From assembly GCF_001983175.1 (NCBI RefSeq), contig NZ_MNPW01000018.1:1-64000 (forward strand): a stretch of DNA of 64,000 bases. The letters are read 5' to 3'. The translations under genes and the position numbers were made by a program. Source of the stretch: Pseudomonas cedrina subsp. cedrina. Its GTDB lineage: Bacteria > Pseudomonadota > Gammaproteobacteria > Pseudomonadales > Pseudomonadaceae. The notes beneath the pieces are model-generated. The model saw nothing but the letters and a program-made list of their open reading frames with translations. It was not told the origin of the DNA and did no database searches. The stretch's first letter is position 1, and every line of letters starts with the position of its first letter. Positions 1 to 7,909 of this stretch are shown piece after piece.

Positions 1-34
1 CTCCACAAGCACCCACACGAATTGCTTGATTCAG

Positions 35-47
35 TTGTTAAAGAGCG
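35..47 (-). promoter_or_regulatory. rrn boxA antitermination site
   Basis: The minus strand reads GCTCTTTAACAA, the core of the bacterial boxA that loads the NusB/NusE (S10) antitermination complex on rRNA transcripts. Its place just after the proximal promoter and before the expected 16S start fits that role. Confidence 0.85.
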
Positions 48-82
48 GTTGGTTAAGATCTTTCGTCTCAACCGAGGCGCGC

Positions 83-110
83 ATTCTACAGCAGCCTCAT
101 TTGCTGTCAA
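83..110 (-). promoter_or_regulatory. rrn promoter, proximal
   Basis: Minus-strand promoter with perfect -35 TTGACA (105-110), 16-bp spacer and -10 TAGAAT (83-88), then a GC-rich discriminator. The predicted start is about 30 bases upstream of boxA. Confidence 0.85.
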
Positions 111-192
111 GTGATTATTTTCAGAAGTTTTCGAAGAATTCTTCAACAACTTCAACCACTTGCGCTTCCGATCTCTCGTTAGCGGGAGGCGA

Positions 193-220
193 ATTCTACA
201 GCGTTACACGCTGCTGTCAA
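193..220 (-). promoter_or_regulatory. rrn promoter, middle
   Basis: Minus-strand promoter with perfect -35 TTGACA (215-220), 16-bp spacer and -10 TAGAAT (193-198). A GC-rich discriminator follows. Same spacing as its two neighbours. Confidence 0.85.
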
Positions 221-395
221 CACCTCTTTTTCTCCGCTTTCGACCGAGAAGATCGAAACGTTAATAGAGCCAAACAACACCGCTCTACCAACTCCTTCTG
301 GGCTTCGATGAACTGAAGCAGGTCGCTGTCGAATCTCGCATAACTCTTTGTTTACCAAGGAGTTTTCCGTTTCGACTGCGCCGGAAGCGGGGCGA

Positions 396-423
396 ATTAT
401 AGACTTCCAGAATCTGCCGTCAA
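396..423 (-). promoter_or_regulatory. rrn promoter, distal (upstream-most)
   Basis: Minus-strand sigma-70 promoter: -35 TTGACG (418-423), 16-bp spacer, perfect -10 TATAAT (396-401). A GC-rich discriminator follows the -10, as expected for stringently controlled rRNA promoters. AT-rich sequence just upstream (425-450) could act as an UP element. Confidence 0.8.
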
Positions 424-582
424 CCCTTTATTTGGTTTTCCTATCAACTGACCCATAAACCTCCAAAATCCACGGCCTATCAACCGTCGAAACGAATAAT
501 TGAGCACTATATTGCTCATTACTGAACAGTTGAGCATCATAGCGCCCACGCTCTCTTACTATGACTTCGGACGAACACCCTA

Positions 583-1470
583 ATGACCACCTCCCCTCGC
601 AGCCTGGGTTCGACATTGTTTCCTGTCGGCCTGCTGCTGATCGCGATGGCTTCAATTCAATCGGGCGCCTCGCTGGCCAAAAGCATGTTCCCCTTCGTCG
701 GCGCCCAAGGCACCACGACCCTGCGCCTGATTTTCGCCAGCGTGATCATGCTGCTTCTATTACGTCCATGGCGGGCCAAACTGACTGCCAGCTCCCTGCG
801 CACCGTGATCATCTATGGGATGGCTCTGGGCGGCATGAACTTGCTCTTCTATATGTCCTTGCGCAGCGTGCCCCTGGGTATCGCAGTTGCACTAGAATTC
901 ACTGGGCCGCTTGCCGTGGCGCTCTACGCCTCACGTCGTGTGGTAGATTTCCTGTGGATCGCCCTCGCGATCGTTGGCTTGCTCCTGCTCATTCCCATGG
1001 GCGAAACCAGCAGCGGTATCGACTTGGTGGGCGCCGCCTACGCTCTGGGAGCGGGTGTCTGCTGGGCGCTCTATATTCTGTACGGTCAGAAGGCCGGTAA
1101 CGACAACGGCGTCCAAACCGCCGCCCTTGGCGTGATGATCGCCGCCTTGTTTGTCGCGCCTGTCGGCATCGTCCATGCGGGCAGCGCCTTGCTGACGCCC
1201 GCCTTGATCCCGGTCGCCATCGCTGTCGCCATCCTGTCTACCGCCCTGCCCTACACCCTGGAAATGGTCGCTTTGACGCGTCTCCCCGCCCGCACCTTCG
1301 GTACGCTCATGAGCATCGAACCGGCTTTCGGCGCCCTCTCGGGCCTGTTCTTCCTGCACGAGCACCTGTCCCTGGCGCAATGGCTGGCCATCATTTGCAT
1401 CATCCTGGCCTCGGTAGGTGCCACGGTGACGATGCGCAACGAGTCGAAGCCGTTGGTTCCAGCCGATTGA
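583..1470 (+). CDS. rhtA: Threonine/homoserine exporter RhtA (EamA family)
   Basis: Inner-membrane efflux protein of the drug/metabolite transporter superfamily; E. coli RhtA exports threonine, homoserine and related amino acids. The 295-residue product has about ten hydrophobic segments in two EamA repeats. It shares long runs with RhtA as I remember it, notably GASLAKS near residue 28, LGIAVALEFTGPLAVAL near 100 and LTRLPARTFGTLMS near 230. Length matches the family. The ATG at 583 has only a weak ribosome site. It stands alone, divergent from the rrn promoters. Substrate is inferred from the family. Confidence 0.88.
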   Translation: MTTSPRSLGSTLFPVGLLLIAMASIQSGASLAKSMFPFVGAQGTTTLRLIFASVIMLLLLRPWRAKLTASSLRTVIIYGMALGGMNLLFYMSLRSVPLGIAVALEFTGPLAVALYASRRVVDFLWIALAIVGLLLLIPMGETSSGIDLVGAAYALGAGVCWALYILYGQKAGNDNGVQTAALGVMIAALFVAPVGIVHAGSALLTPALIPVAIAVAILSTALPYTLEMVALTRLPARTFGTLMSIEPAFGALSGLFFLHEHLSLAQWLAIICIILASVGATVTMRNESKPLVPAD

Positions 1471-1634
1471 GATCTGTTTGAATGTAGCTCTGGCATTTGG
1501 CGTCCATTTAGGCCATGTTTAAGCCGTAAACGAATGTCATTCATGGAGAATTTCGGCAAGGACTGCGCGAACGCTACACCTGAGAGCGAGTAGAGCCGGC
1601 TTCACGCTTTGCGAGGCGGCTATTAAGGATAGGA

Positions 1635-1916
1635 ATGAAGCGAATTTTGATACTGTTAATGGTCATGGCCATTGCTGGCTGTGCCGCGACCACCAAGACA
1701 GAAGTAAAACGTGGCAAAAAAGGGTTGCATATCAATTGCTCCGGCCTGTCTTCTTCCTGGGACCAGTGCTACACCAGTGCAACCAACTCGTGCGGTGCCA
1801 AGGGCTACCGGGTAATCGCAAAGTCCGGTGACAACTCCGAAGAACCCGGCGACTATCCCTTCGGTCTCAACCCTGCCGGCTATACCAGCCGCAGCATGAT
1901 CGTCATCTGCAAGTAA
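1635..1916 (+). CDS. Small lipoprotein, unknown function
   Basis: The 93-residue product begins with a short basic/hydrophobic leader and a lipobox (AIAGC, Cys16), so it should be lipidated and sent to the periplasmic face of a membrane. The mature part holds four more cysteines (near residues 35, 45, 53 and 92), which could form two disulfides. A good ribosome site (AAGGA) lies 6-8 bases before the ATG. Similar small Cys-rich lipoproteins are common in Pseudomonas, but I cannot assign a function. It converges with the peptidase gene to its right. Confidence 0.7.
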   Translation: MKRILILLMVMAIAGCAATTKTEVKRGKKGLHINCSGLSSSWDQCYTSATNSCGAKGYRVIAKSGDNSEEPGDYPFGLNPAGYTSRSMIVICK

Positions 1917-1978
1917 GTGTCCGAGCAGTCATTCCTTGACTGCTCATATCAAAACTCCAGACACCACCTTGCAAGCAA

Positions 1979-3787
1979 TCAAATAGCCGCAGTACGAACC
2001 TGCAGCCACTCAAGTGCCGCACCGCTGAGCAATGGGCTCAGGCGCTCGCGCACTTGGGCGTGGTACGCGTTGAACCATTCACGCTCGTCGGCCGTGAGCA
2101 ACGAAGGTTCCAGGCAGCGGGTGTCGATCGGGCAAAGGGTCAGCGTTTCAAACTTGAGGAACTCGCCGAACTCGGTCTTGCCGGCTTCGCGGTTCAGCAC
2201 CAGGTTTTCGATGCGCACGCCCCAGCGTCCAGGACGATAAGTTCCGGGCTCAATGGAAGTGATCATCCCCGGTTGCATCGCCGTTTGCGGGGCAGTGGCA
2301 GCCTGATAGGCGATCACTTGCGGTCCTTCATGCACGTTAAGGAAATAGCCTACCCCGTGCCCGGTACCGTGGCCGTAATCCACGCCTTCGGCCCAGATCG
2401 GCGCGCGGGCAATCGCGTCCAGCAGCGGTGACAGGATTCCTTTCGGGAAATGCGCACGGGACAAGGCAATAACGCCCTTGAGCACACGGGTGCAGTCACG
2501 CTTTTGCTCCTCACTTGGCGTACCGATCGGCACCATCCGCGTGATATCCGTGGTGCCACCCAGGTACTGCCCGCCCGAGTCAATCAGCAGCAAGCCATCG
2601 CCTTCGATCAGCGCATGCTCTTCTTCGGTAGCGTGGTAATGCGGCATCGCACCGTTGGCGTTGTAAGCGGCAATGGTGTTGAAACTCAACGACACATAAC
2701 CCGGGCGACGGGCACGCGCAGCCGTCAAGTGCTCGTCGATGGTCAATTCGGTAATGCGTTCGCGACCCAACGCACTGTCCAGCCAGGCGAAGAATTCGCA
2801 CAAGGCCGCGCCGTCCTGTTCCATGGCGTGGCGGATGTGCTCCGCATCGGCCAGGCTCTTGCGCGATTTGGCCAGCGTGGTCGGGTTGAGCCCTTCCACC
2901 AGCTTCACACCGCTATCGAGGTTTTCCAGCAACCCCGCGGTGACGCGAGCCGGGTCGACCTGCAAGCTCACGCCCGACGGCACCGCGCGCAGCGCGTCCG
3001 CCACTTCGCTGTAGTCGCGCAGTGTCACACCATCCTGCTCCAGCACAGCCCGCAGCTCGGCATCGACTTTGCTCAGCGCCACAAATAACGTGGCCTGCTG
3101 CTGACTGATCAGCGCAAACGACACGAATACCGGGTTGAACGAAACATCAGCGCCGCGCAGGTTGAACAGCCAGGCGATGTCATCCAGGGTGGCGATGAAG
3201 TGCCAATCGGCGTCCTTTTCTTTCAACGCGGCGCGCAACGAAGCGAGTTTTTCAGTGCGGCTGACCGTGGCCTGCGGAGGCAAGTGCTGATAGATGGGCT
3301 GGTCTGGCAGCGTAGGGCGGCCTTCCCACACCTCATTCAGCAAGTCGATATCGGTACGCAACCGTGCACTGCGCTCCGCCAGCTTGCCGCCCAACGTTCG
3401 CGCGGAGGCCACGGCCATGACCGCACCGTCGACCGCCACCACGCCACCTTCCGGCGTTTGCTCGGCCAGCCATTCCAGCGGACCTGGCTGGCCCGGTTGC
3501 AGCTTCACCAGTTCGATGCCGCTGCCCTTGAGTTCCTTGGTCGCCTGTTCCCAGTAGCGGCTGTCGGCCCATACCCCGGCGAAATTCGCAGTAACAATCA
3601 GCGTTCCCACCGAACCATGAAACCCAGACAACCATTGCCGCCCTTGCCAGTATCCCGGCAAGTATTCAGACAAATGCGGGTCGGCCGACGGTACCAGCAG
3701 GGCGTGTATGCCCTCGCGGCGCATCAGTTCACGGGTGCGCGCCAGGCGCTGGGGAACCGTTCCAGGGGTCAAAGGCTGCGTACTCAT
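1979..3787 (-). CDS. Xaa-Pro aminopeptidase (M24B, aminopeptidase P family)
   Basis: Cytoplasmic metallopeptidase that removes an N-terminal residue preceding proline. The 602-residue product has two N-terminal creatinase-like domains (about 1-300), a pita-bread M24 catalytic domain (about 310-530) and the C-terminal extension typical of the long bacterial/eukaryotic form. Metal-ligand motifs are visible: LLIDSGGQYLGGTTDITR, GHGTGHGVG, SIEPGTY and RIENLV. The ATG at 3787 has a GGAG site. It lies 50 bases beyond the start of the cysteine desulfurase gene's 3' end on the same strand. No signal peptide. Confidence 0.9.
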   Translation of the reverse strand: MSTQPLTPGTVPQRLARTRELMRREGIHALLVPSADPHLSEYLPGYWQGRQWLSGFHGSVGTLIVTANFAGVWADSRYWEQATKELKGSGIELVKLQPGQPGPLEWLAEQTPEGGVVAVDGAVMAVASARTLGGKLAERSARLRTDIDLLNEVWEGRPTLPDQPIYQHLPPQATVSRTEKLASLRAALKEKDADWHFIATLDDIAWLFNLRGADVSFNPVFVSFALISQQQATLFVALSKVDAELRAVLEQDGVTLRDYSEVADALRAVPSGVSLQVDPARVTAGLLENLDSGVKLVEGLNPTTLAKSRKSLADAEHIRHAMEQDGAALCEFFAWLDSALGRERITELTIDEHLTAARARRPGYVSLSFNTIAAYNANGAMPHYHATEEEHALIEGDGLLLIDSGGQYLGGTTDITRMVPIGTPSEEQKRDCTRVLKGVIALSRAHFPKGILSPLLDAIARAPIWAEGVDYGHGTGHGVGYFLNVHEGPQVIAYQAATAPQTAMQPGMITSIEPGTYRPGRWGVRIENLVLNREAGKTEFGEFLKFETLTLCPIDTRCLEPSLLTADEREWFNAYHAQVRERLSPLLSGAALEWLQVRTAAI

Positions 3788-3836
3788 TGTGTCTCCTGCT
3801 AACCACGAATAATTGTTATGTGTTGCGATAGATGAA

Positions 3837-4997
3837 TCAGACCGCCCAGAACGCCGGTGCGCTGGCGAGGGCCGCCTTGATCAATTGCACGGCCTGGTCG
3901 ATATCCTGCTCGGTGGTATACCGGCCCAGGCTCAAGCGAATCGTACGCCCTGCGCTGCGCGCATCATGCCCGAGGGCGAGCAGCACATGGGACGGTGCAT
4001 TACTTGCCGAATTGCACGCCGAGGTCGCAGAAAACGCGATGCCGGCACTCAGTGCTGCGGAATTGAACTCGCCTTCGCCGAACGTGAGGCTCAGGGTGTG
4101 TGGGATACGTTGTGTAGCACTGCCGTTGAGGCGCACACCGGGAACCGATGCCAACTGATCCAACAGACGCTGACGCAAGGCCACGATCCGCGCCTTTTCT
4201 TCAGCAAACGATGCCGCCGCCAGGGCAAACGCCGCGCCCATGCCGGCAATCTGGTGGGTCGCCAAGGTACCGGAGCGCAGGCCGCCTTCGTGGCCTCCCC
4301 CGTGGATCTGCGCCAGGACTTTCTGTTGCGCCCGCGGCCCGACATATAAAGCGCCGATACCTTTAGGGCCATAGAGCTTGTGGGCGGAAAACGACATCAA
4401 ATCCACCGGCCACTGCGCCAGGTCGATTGCGACCTTGCCCGCGCCTTGCGCCGCATCCACATGCAACAACGCACCCTGCTCACGCACCCGCGCGCCGATG
4501 GCTGGGATATCGTTGAGGGTGCCCAGTTCGTTATTCACCAGCATCAGCGACACCAGAAAGGTGTCCTCACGCAACGCCTCGCTGACCGCCTCGACGCTGA
4601 TCAACCCATCCGCGTCCGGCACCAGGTAGGTGACGACCACGCCGGCTTCCTGCAATTGCCGCGCGGTATCCAGCGTGGCTTTGTGTTCGATCTGGCTGGT
4701 GATGATATGCCCACCCGCAACGCCTCGCGCCTGGGCCACGCCCTTGATCGCAAGGTTGTTCGACTCCGTGGCGCCGGAGGTCCAGACGATGTGTTCAGGG
4801 TTGGCACCGACCAACTCGGCCACCTGGCGACGCGCCTGTTCAACCGTTTGCCGGGCCGCTTGGCCGAACGCATGGGAACTGGACGCGGGATTACCGAAAT
4901 TGGCGTTGAACCCCAGACACTCGACCATCACCTGGATGACCCGCTCGTCCACCGGGGTAGTAGCGGCGTAGTCGAAATATAACGGACGTTTCTTCAT
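3837..4997 (-). CDS. Cysteine desulfurase (class V aminotransferase, IscS/NifS-like)
   Basis: PLP enzyme that takes sulfur from L-cysteine to form an enzyme persulfide plus alanine. The 386-residue product has the N-terminal YFDYAATTPV motif, His105 (QIEHKA) stacking on PLP, the PLP lysine Lys207 in SFSAHKLYGPKG, and a mobile-loop cysteine Cys328 (SATSAC). An upstream in-frame start at 5048 exists, but the family begins at MKKRPLYFDY, so ATG 4997 is chosen. No iscU, iscA or fdx lies nearby, so this is an extra paralogue rather than the housekeeping isc gene; the acceptor is unknown. Confidence 0.88.
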   Translation of the reverse strand: MKKRPLYFDYAATTPVDERVIQVMVECLGFNANFGNPASSSHAFGQAARQTVEQARRQVAELVGANPEHIVWTSGATESNNLAIKGVAQARGVAGGHIITSQIEHKATLDTARQLQEAGVVVTYLVPDADGLISVEAVSEALREDTFLVSLMLVNNELGTLNDIPAIGARVREQGALLHVDAAQGAGKVAIDLAQWPVDLMSFSAHKLYGPKGIGALYVGPRAQQKVLAQIHGGGHEGGLRSGTLATHQIAGMGAAFALAAASFAEEKARIVALRQRLLDQLASVPGVRLNGSATQRIPHTLSLTFGEGEFNSAALSAGIAFSATSACNSASNAPSHVLLALGHDARSAGRTIRLSLGRYTTEQDIDQAVQLIKAALASAPAFWAV

Positions 4998-5173
4998 GAG
5001 GTTAAAAACTCGCAGGGCAGGTTCCCGAGAGCAGCGTCTCAGGGGCACGGACCGGGACAGAGGTTGTCAGGTTTAACCGATCGAATGCCATTAAAGAAGG
5101 GCAACTTTATGAAAATGTGCGTAGGAACGCTCCTTAAATTCAGCTTAACAGGCTGAAGTCGCGCCATGGAAAA

Positions 5174-5214
5174 CAAAAAGCCCGAGGTTTCTCTGGGAAG
5201 CCTCGGGCTTTTTG
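5174..5214. terminator. Intrinsic terminator, probably bidirectional
   Basis: A 16-bp inverted repeat built on AGCCCGAGG/CCTCGGGCT has an A-tract on the left and a T-tract on the right, so it can terminate in both directions. It lies between the lipoprotein gene (minus strand, ending 5230) and the region upstream of the cysteine desulfurase gene. Confidence 0.85.
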
Positions 5215-5229
5215 CCAATGAGCGCAGGC

Positions 5230-5499
5230 TCAACTGGGACGGCCCTGCAGGGTCCCGCTGCGCTCGGCGTTCATTTCACCCTGGCGATCAAAGCCGAAAG
5301 GCTTCTGTGGCTGCCGGGTCAGCGCGGCACGCTGCTGTTGATATTCATCAAACGACAAACCACGCCGGCTCAACGCTTCCAGCGCCAACTGTCTGGTTTC
5401 TTCGGCCGTGTAGGGGCGCAATTCCGGCGCGGGGTGGGTCGCACACCCGGCGAGCACGGAGCTGACAATCAATAAGCAAACAGCGAGGAATCGGTTCAT
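5230..5499 (-). CDS. Small lipoprotein, unknown function
   Basis: The 89-residue product starts with a signal sequence and lipobox (VLAGC, Cys19), so it should be a membrane-anchored lipoprotein. The mature part is charged and polar, with Gln/Arg-rich helices, and shows no domain I recognise. ATG 5499 is chosen over the in-frame start at 5607 because it places the signal peptide at the N-terminus. The gene ends just before the terminator at 5174-5214. Confidence 0.7.
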   Translation of the reverse strand: MNRFLAVCLLIVSSVLAGCATHPAPELRPYTAEETRQLALEALSRRGLSFDEYQQQRAALTRQPQKPFGFDRQGEMNAERSGTLQGRPS

Positions 5500-5712
5500 G
5501 GCGGTGGCCCTGCAAAGATGGTGTCGAGTCAATGAACACAGGCTACTCCCGACCTTGATGGGTGAAAAATCACCTCCCGTGATAGTTGCTATCAACCGCA
5601 CGAGCACCCTTGATAGCGTTTCGCTGATATTTCTTTATGATCTATAAATATGGAAATACGTTCATTTACGGAATAAACATAAGTCTCTATAAAGGGCGCT
5701 GCACCCACCGGC

Positions 5713-5732
5713 GCTGTTGCCCCCGCAACAGC
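5713..5732. promoter_or_regulatory. Perfect inverted repeat in leader of the sigma-54 activator gene
   Basis: GCTGTTGC, four C residues, then GCAACAGC: perfect 8-bp arms, 41 bases before the start codon of the activator gene. It could be an operator or an RNA hairpin. A second palindrome, GATAGTTGCTATC, lies at 5581-5593. Confidence 0.45.
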
Positions 5733-5773
5733 CCGTGAACACATCACCAGCCAGATTGACCAGAGAGGTGCCC

Positions 5774-6877
5774 ATGCAGCTTTTGACCCTACCGCCCTCG
5801 CCCGCCCTCGCGACGTCGATCCGCGCCACGGCCCAGGTCTTCGAAGACCCGAAATCCCAGGCGCTGCTCGACCATATCCAGCAAGTGGCCCCCAGCGAAG
5901 CCAGCGTACTGATCATCGGCGAGACAGGCACCGGTAAAGAGCTGGTGGCGCGCCACATCCATAACCTCAGCGGGCGGCGCAACCGGCCGTTCGTGGCGGT
6001 GAACTGCGGGGCCTTCTCCGAATCCCTGGTGGAAGCCGAGCTGTTCGGCCATGAAAAAGGCGCGTTCACCGGTGCTCTGAGTGCCAAGGCCGGGTGGTTC
6101 GAAGAGGCCGACGGCGGCACCTTGTTCCTCGATGAGATCGGCGATTTGCCGATGCCGATCCAGGTCAAGCTGCTGCGTGTGCTACAGGAGCGCGAAGTCG
6201 TGCGCCTGGGTTCGCGCAAGAGCATCCCGATTGATGTGCGGGTGCTTGCCGCCACCAACGTGCAACTGGAAAAAGCCATCAACGCCGGACATTTTCGCGA
6301 AGACCTCTATTACCGTCTCGACGTGGTGAGCCTGGAGCTCAGCCCGCTGCGCGAGCGCCCTGGCGATATCCTGCCGCTGACCCGGCACTTTATCGAAGCC
6401 TACAGCCGGCGCCTGGGCTATGGCCCGATCACCATCAGCCGCGAGGCCGAGCACAAACTCAAGCACTACAGCTGGCCGGGCAATATCCGCGAGCTGGAAA
6501 ACGTGATTCACCACACCCTGCTGATTTGCCGCCACGGCGTGATCGAACGTGACGACTTGCGCCTGTCGAACCTGCGCATCGAGCGTCAGGACGACAGCCA
6601 GCACGCCGCCGACAACAGCGCCGAAGCGTTGCTTGCCCGGGCGTTCCAGAAACTGTTCGAAGAACAGGCCGGGGCCCTGCACGAAAAAGTCGAAGACGCC
6701 TTGTTACGCGCCGCCTATCGCTTCAGCCACTACAACCAGGTGCACACCGCCAACTTGCTGGGCTTGAGCCGCAACGTCACGCGCACCCGCCTGATCAAGA
6801 TCGGCGAGCTGGCGGTAAACAAGCGTCGCCCCGGCGAAAACCTGCAAGGCGAGCGCATGTTGCATTTATCCGTTTAG
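5774..6877 (+). CDS. Sigma-54-dependent activator, SfnR-like
   Basis: Enhancer-binding ATPase that remodels sigma-54 RNA polymerase. The 367-residue product has no receiver or sensor domain and begins almost directly with the AAA+ module: Walker A GETGTGKE (49-56), sigma-54 contact loop GAFTGA (96-101), Walker B GGTLFLDEIGD (114-124), and a Fis-type helix-turn-helix near 325-345. This lay-out and sequence resemble SfnR, which in Pseudomonas activates use of sulfones/sulfonates during sulfur starvation; that assignment is from memory. With no sensor domain, activity is probably set by its own transcription. ATG 5774 is preceded by GAGAGG. Target genes are not adjacent. Confidence 0.72.
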   Translation: MQLLTLPPSPALATSIRATAQVFEDPKSQALLDHIQQVAPSEASVLIIGETGTGKELVARHIHNLSGRRNRPFVAVNCGAFSESLVEAELFGHEKGAFTGALSAKAGWFEEADGGTLFLDEIGDLPMPIQVKLLRVLQEREVVRLGSRKSIPIDVRVLAATNVQLEKAINAGHFREDLYYRLDVVSLELSPLRERPGDILPLTRHFIEAYSRRLGYGPITISREAEHKLKHYSWPGNIRELENVIHHTLLICRHGVIERDDLRLSNLRIERQDDSQHAADNSAEALLARAFQKLFEEQAGALHEKVEDALLRAAYRFSHYNQVHTANLLGLSRNVTRTRLIKIGELAVNKRRPGENLQGERMLHLSV

Positions 6878-7231
6878 GCGGCAGTGCAACGCGTCATCAT
6901 GACTGCGCTCGAAACTGCGCAGCACTTGGAACGAACCAAAGGTCACCGCCGTGGCTTGATGGGCGCGAATCAGCGTCCAGAAATCTTCCTCGCCGTGCTC
7001 GAAGCACTTGAAGGCTGCCTCGCCCTCTTCACGCGTGCGCCATTGCAGGTAGTTGAGCACACGGCGTCCATCTTCGCTGACCTGCACACTCGCGGTGATA
7101 AAACCGCCATGACCCTGGGCCAAGCGTTCGCTCTGGAGGGTCAAGGCCGCCACCAGGGCGAACTGTTGCCGGGGTTCGATCTGAAACTCGATCAACTGAG
7201 TGAAGCTGCGATTTTTCTCTGATACCTGCAT
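6866..7231 (-). CDS. Antibiotic biosynthesis monooxygenase (ABM) domain protein
   Basis: The 121-residue product has the ferredoxin-like fold signature of ABM-type proteins: FTQLIEFQIEPRQQFALVAAL at the N-terminus, then a strand/helix pattern ending with VLNYLQWRTREEGEAAF. Family members act as cofactor-free monooxygenases or quinol oxygenases; the substrate here is unknown. ATG 7231 has a GGGAG site and fits the family better than the longer frame from 7315. It is divergent from soxR and its promoter carries a SoxR box, so it is probably induced by redox-cycling compounds. Its 3' end overlaps the activator gene's end by 12 bases. Confidence 0.78.
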   Translation of the reverse strand: MQVSEKNRSFTQLIEFQIEPRQQFALVAALTLQSERLAQGHGGFITASVQVSEDGRRVLNYLQWRTREEGEAAFKCFEHGEEDFWTLIRAHQATAVTFGSFQVLRSFERSHDDALHCRLNG

Positions 7232-7280
7232 GAACACTCCCCTTTCTCTGTAGGCAGAATCTTGCGATTCGATGCCACGC

Positions 7281-7311
7281 AGGGTAAAACCTCTAGTTAA
7301 GTCAAGGTCAA
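7281..7311 (-). promoter_or_regulatory. SoxR-controlled promoter with SoxR box
   Basis: Minus-strand promoter of the ABM gene: -35 TTGACC (7306-7311), an over-long 19-bp spacer, and -10 TACCCT (7281-7286). The spacer sits within a palindrome at 7289-7308 of the form ACCTctAgTTAAgTcaAGGT, close to the SoxR consensus CCTCAAGTTAACTTGAGG. The 19-bp spacer is the hallmark of MerR-family activation by DNA distortion. Confidence 0.8.
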
Positions 7312-7332
7312 GCACTGTCAGGGAGTTTTTGC

Positions 7333-7782
7333 ATGATTACCAAGGAACTCACCGTCGGCCAATTGGCCGCCCGCAGTGGCGTAGCCGTGACGGCCCTGCA
7401 CTTCTACGAGACCAAGGGGCTGATCAAGAGCAATCGCAACGCGGGTAACCAACGGCGTTATCCACGGGATGTGTTGCGCCGCGTGGTGGTGATCAAGATC
7501 GCGCAGCGCCTGGGCATTCCGTTGGCGACGATTGGCGAGGCGTTGCGCGCGTTGCCGGACGGACGCACGCCCACCGCTCAGGACTGGGAGCGTTTGTCGG
7601 CGTTGTGGCGCGAAGACCTGGATGATCGCATCAACAAGCTGATGCTGCTGCGCGACAAGCTCAATGGCTGTATCGGCTGCGGGTGCTTGTCGATGGAGGC
7701 GTGCCCGCTGCGCAATCAGGATGATCAGCTCGGTGAACGCGGGCCAGGAGCTCAATTGCTTGAGCCCACTCCTGCACCTTGA
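7333..7782 (+). CDS. soxR: Redox-sensing regulator SoxR
   Basis: MerR-family dimeric activator with a [2Fe-2S] sensor oxidised by redox-cycling drugs, phenazines or nitric oxide. The 149-residue product has the winged-helix MerR region (1-75), a dimerisation coiled coil (80-112), and four cluster cysteines, Cys113, Cys116, Cys118 and Cys124, in the canonical CxxCxC(5)C arrangement. Length fits the family. It is transcribed away from the ABM monooxygenase gene, and the SoxR box between them is most likely its target. Non-enteric SoxR proteins usually control small sets of efflux or oxygenase genes directly, which fits this arrangement. Confidence 0.93.
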   Translation: MITKELTVGQLAARSGVAVTALHFYETKGLIKSNRNAGNQRRYPRDVLRRVVVIKIAQRLGIPLATIGEALRALPDGRTPTAQDWERLSALWREDLDDRINKLMLLRDKLNGCIGCGCLSMEACPLRNQDDQLGERGPGAQLLEPTPAP

Positions 7783-7909
7783 AGTGATGGCGAATCAACA
7801 ATGCGGTGGGGCTCCTACACACTTCATGAACAACCCCTCCACGTTTTTACCCTTGCCCCGACCGCCGCGTGATTCCAGGATGCAAGCACTCATCACAAGG
7901 AGTCATCCC

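Larger units (their letters stand above)
1..430 (-). promoter_or_regulatory. rRNA operon promoter and leader region
   Basis: This stretch reads as the upstream region of a ribosomal RNA operon transcribed leftwards; the 16S gene itself would lie just outside the window. Read on the minus strand it contains three near-identical promoters (separate entries), then a boxA antitermination site. The first 60 bases also match my memory of Pseudomonas 16S leaders. Bases 342-364 form an imperfect 9-bp hairpin. There is no credible protein gene in 1-582: the small plus-strand frames run across the promoters. Confidence 0.85.
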
